Translations under genes and position numbers: made by a program | The notes under the pieces: generated by a model | What the model was told of the DNA's origin: nothing | The model's input: only the letters and a program-made list of their open reading frames with translations | The model's database searches: none | From: Larix sibirica | Taxonomy: Eukaryota; Streptophyta; Pinopsida; Pinales; Pinaceae | Reading direction: 5' to 3' | Assembly: GCA_004151065.3 (NCBI GenBank) | Contig: NWUY0300000545.1 | Location: forward strand, 32,390-46,286 | Length of the DNA stretch: 13,897 nucleotides | Shown: positions 8,181 to 13,897 of the stretch, piece by piece | Position numbering within the stretch: position 1 is the first letter of the stretch | Layout of the letters: each line of letters begins with the position of its first letter

Positions 8181-10772
8181 ATACAAAGTTTGTGCCAAAT
8201 CCTCTACTATGCTATATTGTTGAGCGGCATGTGCATTGGGATTGTACACAACCTTTTTCATGACACCTTTTGGTATCTTAGGCATAGTATCATTTGGTGG
8301 ATTTTCTATGCATAATGGAGGAACAACATCATCTTTGACGATTTATTTCCCTTTGGATCTAGATGTTGGCGTATCATAAGTTTTGCTTATGGTATGGAAG
8401 TGGATGTCGTGTTCACACATAAAAAATTAGCTTTTACCAAAGTTACCCCCTTGAGGGGAGGCACCCTGATTTCTCCCTTGAGAGGATCCAAGATTTGATT
8501 GATCCGCAACAATCATCTGTTGTTGTGGCCGAGGAAATGGGTTAGTGAGCACATCAGGTTGGTTGGAACCTTCCTATTGCACCAACAATCTTTGTGCTAT
8601 TTCCATGTTGGGAAATTTGTAGGTCAAATGGTCTTCCTTACACAAAATGCAAGGAAAATTTACCTTACCTTGTTCCTTCTTATCCCTACCAGCATTGTTG
8701 TTTTGATTATTGTTATTGTTAGTGTTTGCACTGCAATTGTCTTAATTCCCCGACTTTATATTCTTGTTCTTTCTCCCTCCAGGATGCTGGTTGCCCTTAG
8801 CACCAATTGTTTGAAATGTCAAGACATCCATGGGAGGGTTGGGGTTGGTGTTTTGTGTGTTCGAAGTAAATTTCGGTGAATTTTGCACTACTAAGTGTGT
8901 AGCCTGGATAGCTACTCTGGTTGCTGCTGAACCAATCACACCATCAGCATGTGATCCAAGTACCGGTTTCATTGGATCAATGTATGCTCGAGGAGCATTA
9001 GGAAATATCTCATATAGCATTATGGACTGAGAATAAACTAAGTTCAGTTATTGAGATTTAATGATAGCTTGATCTTCATTTGGAACCCCTAAGAGGGCTA
9101 CATATTTCACAATACATGGATGTAATGACTTAATGAACCAATCCATTAAGAATTCATCGAGAATTTGGGCTTTAATCAAACTCCTTCTTCTCCGCCATTC
9201 ATGTATTTGATCAGAGATATGTGTACACTTATGTTGAAAAAATAAAATTAATAATTCAGTACTAGTTTCGTAGCGAATTGGTAATTGAAAGTTTTTAAAG
9301 AATGTCATTGCAATAGAATCAAAAGTTTGGAAAGAAGCGCATGGTAACTCAATCTACCATTTTGCTGCCATCCCAATCAAATTCCTTTGGAAGAGTCTGA
9401 GTCTAATGGAATAATCCCTCAAAGAATTGGATGAACACCATAGATGAAATGTCATCACATAGTTTGCATGGTATTCCTTAGGTTTTCCTCCAAACTTAGG
9501 AATGACGTCTAAAGGCAACTTTGTAGGGAGGGGTGGCCAACTAGGGTTATCGAGGACTATATCATTGGCCAATTTTGATAGACTGGGAAAATTTAGAGTA
9601 GTCAAAAAGGGCAACTTTGTTTGTGCCAATGTATTCCAAGATCCAGGAGCATTAGGTGTCCAGTAATTTGTGTTCGAAGTGTTGAAAATTAGATTGTATT
9701 GACCAAAATTTTGATTGAATTGAGGTTGTGAGAAAGGTTGGTTAAATCATCCTAATATGCCTCCCATGCTTCTTGTAGGTTGGTTTCCTAATAATGAACT
9801 GAGTGCAAGGTTTACCATGCTTGGTCCACTTGTCCCAGAAAAGGGGATGTTTCCAAACGGAGAACTCTACCCCAATGGGAATCCAATGCTAGTTCCCCCC
9901 ATCCAAACAGTATTGTTATAAAGAAAGTTTGATGAGAAAGGGTTACTAACACTTGTTCCCCCGATAGGCTGGGAGGGTAAACCCATCCTAGGCATGGTGA
10001 AACCACTAGTAGCCCTTAAGACATGGCTGGGATTTGGGTCGGACATAAGTCCACTAGAAGGTACCGAGGGACCACTGTCCGATGCAGTAGTATAAGTTGA
10101 CAAAGGAGGTATTGTGGTAGGTATGGATTGAAATCCTGAAAATTTCATTCCAAAAGAGAAAGGATTTGTTCCTAGGAAACCGTAAGAAGGTCCTCTGATT
10201 AAAATCATGGATGATGATGGAGTCCATCCGTAGCTGAGAGCTAATGATGCATTTGCATCACCTCCTTGTATAATTGTAGCATTAACTATTGGGTTTAGTT
10301 CCCTAGTACCTAATGTTTCACCAGTACTGGACATAAGTGACCAATGTAATGAAGGACTTCTAGGTCTGGGAAGATCAAACTCAATTCCTTGCGTATAATT
10401 CAGAATTTGTGAAGGGCTTAAAAATCCTGAAGGATCAGTGAGATCCTTTATAGAGGGAAGTTCTAAGTTCTCTTCCAGCTGAGAAGAAACTACTAAGGGA
10501 GAATTAGAAATCTACCCTTCAACGTCACTAAAATAAACTTCCTCTGATGAGGATTCCAACTCTGCAGAACTAAAATTGTTTTATTGGTTGGGTTGTTGAA
10601 TGGTTGGTTCTTAATTCTCTTCCTCTGCCCCCTGAGGGGGTGGACTATTGTAATCCAATATTCGCTTGGGTGCAGGGACTTATCTATGTTCAGGAGTGTG
10701 TCCTCGTAATCTACGATATCTACGTAGAGGTTTTTCGACCACTGTGGCTCGCAGAAGACTCAAAGGAGAGGT
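8181..10772 (-). pseudogene. Gag relic of the main element (left copy)
   Basis: Gag forms the particle that packages element RNA. Read on the minus strand, the order is a basic N-terminus (RYRRLRGHTPEH near 10700) with no ATG seen at its start, an acidic stretch SSAELESSSEE, a Ser/Gly/Pro/Phe-rich middle at 10334-9800, and the Retrotrans_gag domain at about 9530-9050 (FHLWCSSNSLRDYS, LLILFFQHK, ISDQIHEWRRRRS, WFIKSLHP). An Asn/Gln-rich linker and a zinc knuckle follow. The knuckle is at 8613-8651 and reads CILCKEDHLTYKF, with Phe in place of the last Cys. Stops include TAG at 10512 and at 9354, both shared with the right copy, plus ones private to this copy near 9870 and 9750. Confidence 0.85.
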
Positions 10773-10880
10773 CTAAAAAAGAAAAAACAACAACCATCAT
10801 ACACTAGAAAGTCCCTATCAGATTGAAACAATAAAACAACCCTCACAATGAAAAGCACTTGGTTTCAAGTACCATTCATT
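9097..10880. repeat. Direct repeat, left unit (gag and leader)
   Basis: This unit matches 12117-13897 in the same orientation at an offset of about 3017-3020 bases. In blocks I aligned by eye about nine in ten bases agree, with only small indels. The left end of the match is a real break in the right unit. The right end is set by the window edge, so the repeat probably continues. Confidence 0.9.
10773..10797 (-). other. Pyrimidine tract plus AG just before gag (possible 3' splice site)
   Basis: On the minus strand a T-rich tract ends in TTTTTTAG at 10773-10774, directly before the gag frame. The same tract lies at 13791-13815 in the second copy. No ATG is visible at the start of the gag frame in either copy, and in the right copy an in-frame TAG precedes it. 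This would make sense if a leader exon is joined here. It could also be a simple T-rich leader. Confidence 0.35.
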
Positions 10881-11059
10881 ACAGAGTTAAATATACGGTC
10901 TCCCAAATATTAGCTTGGGATGATTAGGGCCCAAGTCTAATCAGTGAAGATCAGAGAGCAGTTACCAAGGCTGGGCATGTTTCCCTTCTTGGTGTAAGTG
11001 ATTTTTCATATAAATCTGTAAAACACCCTCCAAGGGTACTAATGTTCCAGTCACTAGGT
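10798..11059 (-). other. 5' leader of the main element
   Basis: This interval lies between the candidate primer binding site and the gag frame and has no recognisable coding content. The part from 10798 to 10880 matches the right end of the window at about 13816-13897. The match is lost at 10880 only because the window ends. Confidence 0.45.
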
Positions 11060-11077
11060 CCGCCCAAGGTGGTCGCA
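11060..11077 (-). other. Candidate primer binding site
   Basis: On the minus strand the bases TGCGACCACCTTGGGCGG follow a run of six T. Retand and Ogre-type plant elements carry TGGCG-type primer binding sites with a G-rich end right after a T-rich LTR terminus. The likeness is partial and was judged by eye, but the position between a putative LTR and the gag leader is right. Confidence 0.4.
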
Positions 11078-12108
11078 AAAAATCCTCTGCTAGCACCTAT
11101 GTATGACCCTAAAGACAATATTATAAGTGTATCAATCCGTAGACAGCGTCCGGGGGAACAATCATAGGTCGGGATCGTACGTATGGGTAGGATAACTGAG
11201 CCCGAAACTATACAACAACACTCTGTGCCGATGAAATTCCCCATGCACATAAAATCCTTGGTTGATGCTCAATTAAGTATTGGAGGGATCTCTCCGCAAC
11301 TTAACCTCACACGACCTCGTGCATGACTCCTATGTTAGAGGAGCTTCCCGGAGACACCCTTACGGTGTTGGATTTCCTCCCTTATGAAATACATCTATGT
11401 TTGAACACATTTAAGTGATATTGGAGGAGTTAACTCTCGACTCCCTACCTCCAAAATCCTAGCTTAGCTATTAGGTGTGTTTCTAACTAGAAGAAAACCT
11501 AAGATCCTATCTCAAATTCTTTTTGCTTGTTAAAAAATATAATGTTAAGAACTTTCAAAAGAAAAAATTTTCATCTAAAAGAAGTATGAATGCAAACTAA
11601 TACACTTTTAACCCCTTTTAACTGAAAATTTGTTACACCATCCACCTGCTACAATGCTCTTTTCATCTTTTCAATAATGTCATGAATGTAATTCAAGTTT
11701 CGATGTAAAAGCAATTTTTTTGTTTTTTCTATGCCAAATAAAATGAAAGACACTTTTTATTTTTTGATATAAAATGAAACTTTTGTGCAAAAATCAAAAC
11801 AAAATGTAATTTAAGATTCCAAATGTTTTTCAAAAACAAAATATCACACTAAAATCTTGCCAACCGTGCACAAATTTAGTTGACAAAAGATCCAACCTAT
11901 TTTGCTTTTCTTTTACAATATACAAAAAAAAAACATTAGGAACAACTAAACCTAGGGACCAATGCAAACAAACTTCCAAATCTCTATTATGCAAAAGTAG
12001 AAGCGACCACAAACTCAAAGTTTTTCGATATGGTAAATATGCTATTTGGAGGAAAGTATATCACGAGACTTTTAGACTCCACTCAAGCAACCAATCTACT
12101 CATCTACA
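11078..12108 (-). repeat. Probable 5' LTR of the main element
   Basis: These roughly 1030 non-coding bases fill the place where the main element's 5' LTR should be, upstream of its gag leader. The right edge is sharp: on the minus strand the sequence starts TGTAGATGAG at 12108, and within a few bases to its right a second, truncated gag copy begins. The half at 11500-12000 is AT-rich with homopolymer runs, as a U3 often is. The half nearest the leader is more GC-rich and holds the short inverted repeat CACGA-CC-TCGTG. The left edge is set only by the candidate primer site. No matching 3' LTR lies in the window, so LTR identity could not be confirmed. Confidence 0.5.
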
Positions 12109-13790
12109 CCGTTAAGGCTACATATTTCGCAATACATGGTTGTAATGACTTAATGAACCAGTCCGTTAAGAATTCATCAATAATTTGGGCTTTAATCAAA
12201 CTCCTTCTTCTTCGCCATTCATGTATTTGATCGAAGATATGTGTATACTTATCTTGATTTTTTTAAAAATAATTCAGTACTAGTTTCGTAGCGAATTGGT
12301 AATTGAAAGTAGTTCAAGAAGGTCATTGCAATAGCATCAAAAGTTTGGAAAGAAGCGCATGGTAAATCAATCTACCATTTTTCTGCCATCCCCGTCAAAG
12401 ACCTTTGGAAGAGTTTGAGTCTAATGGAATAATCCATCAAAGAGTTGGATGAACACCATAGATGAAATGCCATCACATAGTTTGCAAGGTCTTCCTTAGG
12501 TTTTCCTCCAAACTTAGGAATGACGTCTAAAGACAAATTAGTAGGGAGGGGTGGCCAGCCGGGGTTACGGAGGACTAGATCATTGGTCAATTTTGATAGA
12601 TCGGGAAAATTTAGAGTATCCAAAAAGGGAAACTTTGTTTGTGCCAATGTATTCCAAGATCCAGGAGCATTAGGTGTCCACTGATTTGTGTTCGAAGTGT
12701 TGATAATTAGATTATATTGACCGAAATTTTGATTGAATTGAGGTTGTGAGAAAGGTTGGTTAAATCCTCCTAATATGCCTCCCATGCTTCTTGTAGGTTG
12801 ATTTACTATTAATGAACTGAGTGCAGGGTTTACCATGTTTGGTCCACTTGTCCCAGAAAAGGGGATGTTTTCAAATGGAGAAATCTGCCCCCATGGGAAT
12901 CCAATGCTAGTTCCCCCCATCACAACAGTATTTTTATAAAGAAAATTTGATGAGAACGGGTTACTAACACTTGTTTCCCCCATAGGATGGGAGGGTAAAC
13001 TCATCAGGGGCATGGTGAAACCACTAGTACCCCTTGAGACATGGCTGGGATTTGGGTCGGACATAAGTCCACTAGAAGGTACCGAGGGGCCACTGCCCGA
13101 TGCAGTAGTATAAGTTGATGAAGGTGGTATTGTGGTAGGTATGGACTGAAATCCTGGAAAGTTCATTCCGAAAGAGAAAGGATTTGTTCCTAGGAAACCG
13201 TAAGAAGGTCCTTTGATTAAAATCATGGATGATGATGGATTCCACCTGTAGCTGAGAGCTGATGATGCATTTGCATCACCTCCTCGTATAGTTGTAGCAC
13301 TAAGTGTGGGGGTTAGTTCCCTAGTACCTAATGTTTCACCAATACTGGCCATAAGTGACCAATGTAGTGAAGGACTGCTAGGTTTGGGAAGATAAAAATC
13401 AATTCCTTACGTATAATTCAGACTTTGTGAAGGGCTTAAAAATCCTAAAGGATCAATGAGATCCTTTATAGAGGGAAGTTCTAAGTTCTCTTCCAACTGA
13501 GAAGAAACTACTGAGGGAGAATTAGAAATCTACCCTTCAGCGTCACTAAAATAACCTTCCTCTGACGAGGATTCCAACTCTGCAGAACTAAAATTATTTT
13601 GTTGGTTGGGTTGTTGAATGGTTGGTTCCTGATTCTCTTCCTTTACCCTCTGAGGGGGTGGACTGCTGTAATCCAATATTTGTTTGGGCGCAGGGACTTC
13701 TCTATGTTCAAGAGTGTGTCCTCGCAATCTACGATATTTCCACAGGGGTTGATCGACCACTGTGGCTCGCAGAAGACTCACGGGAGAGGT
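12109..13790 (-). pseudogene. Second, 3'-truncated gag copy (right copy)
   Basis: This is the N-terminal two-thirds of the same gag as the left copy, in the same orientation. It is better preserved: an open frame runs from 13352 to 12372 with the Ser/Gly/Pro-rich middle, the QPQFNQNFGQYN segment and the start of the Retrotrans_gag domain (FHLWCSSNSLMDYS). The basic N-terminus is open from 13781 to 13530. It has TAG at 13530 and at 12372, at the same codons as the left copy, and a private TAA near 13410. The copy stops abruptly near 12117 at the junction with the probable LTR. The rest of gag, the zinc knuckle and pol are missing. Confidence 0.85.
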
Positions 13791-13897
13791 CTAAAAAAGA
13801 AAAACAACAACCATCATACACTAGAAAGTACCTATCAGATTGAAACAATAAAACAACCCTCACAATGAAAAGCACTTGGTTTCAAGTACCATTCATT
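12117..13897. repeat. Direct repeat, right unit (gag and leader)
   Basis: This is the partner of 9097-10880. The match begins at the shared GGCTACATATTTC sequence at 12117 and runs to the last base of the window. Between the two units lies 10881-12116, the leader end, primer site and probable LTR of the main element. This arrangement fits insertion of one family member into another better than a simple tandem duplication. Confidence 0.9.
13791..13897 (-). other. Leader of the second gag copy, with pyrimidine tract and AG
   Basis: On the minus strand this end of the window holds the start of the second copy's leader, nearly identical to 10773-10880. The T-rich tract ending in AG at 13791-13792 is conserved. 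In this copy the tract reads in frame as ATG ATG followed by Val and Phe codons and then TAG, so an unspliced start there would stop before gag. Confidence 0.5.

Noticed and set aside
8499-9030. Plus-strand open frames with membrane-like stretches
   Set aside because: They are antisense to the gag zinc-knuckle and linker region and have no features of their own.
10951-11250. Minus-strand open frame of 99 codons upstream of gag, considered as an Ogre-type ORF1
   Set aside because: It runs through the candidate primer binding site and into the probable LTR, and matches nothing I recognise.
9097-13897. Simple tandem duplication of gag
   Set aside because: The spacer holds LTR-like and leader sequence and only one unit is truncated at the LTR edge, so nested insertion fits better, though it is not proven.

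Overview
This is a transposable-element graveyard from a plant nuclear genome, probably heterochromatic. I see no ordinary host gene, rRNA, tRNA or CRISPR array. The plant assignment rests on three things: a decayed Ty3/gypsy polyprotein of Tat/Ogre-like type on the minus strand, a plant mobile domain (PMD, MAIN/MAIL-like) gene relic on the plus strand, and plant-style introns (TACTAAC branch site, T-rich tracts). I cannot name the species.

Layout, left to right. 1-924 may be an LTR of a second, plus-strand element, with a G-rich polypurine tract at the window edge and a weak primer-binding-like site at 925. 939-1800 is degenerate and unrecognised. 1825-3488 is a plus-strand PMD pseudogene with a TATA box, two predicted introns, one frameshift and several nonsense changes. 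3709-10772 is the main minus-strand retrotransposon. In its own 5'-to-3' order (right to left) it reads gag with a zinc knuckle, aspartic protease, reverse transcriptase, a degenerate RNase H, integrase with an intact D,D35E triad, a predicted 121-nt intron, and a second RNase H. 10773-11059 is its leader, 11060-11077 a possible primer binding site, and about 11078-12108 its probable 5' LTR. From about 12109 to the window end lies the 5' part of a second gag copy of the same family and orientation, broken exactly where the LTR begins. The simplest reading is that the main element inserted into the gag of a relative.

Read as one unit, the main element is LTR-gag-PRO-RT-RNH-INT-intron-second RNH-antisense PMD gene. 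No matching 3' LTR was found in the window. The two notable parts are the second RNase H placed after integrase, and the antisense PMD gene with its own promoter-like signal and introns. All coding parts are broken. Many premature stops are TGA or TAG where the aligned family residue would be CGA or CAG, which is the pattern of methylcytosine decay in silenced plant repeats.
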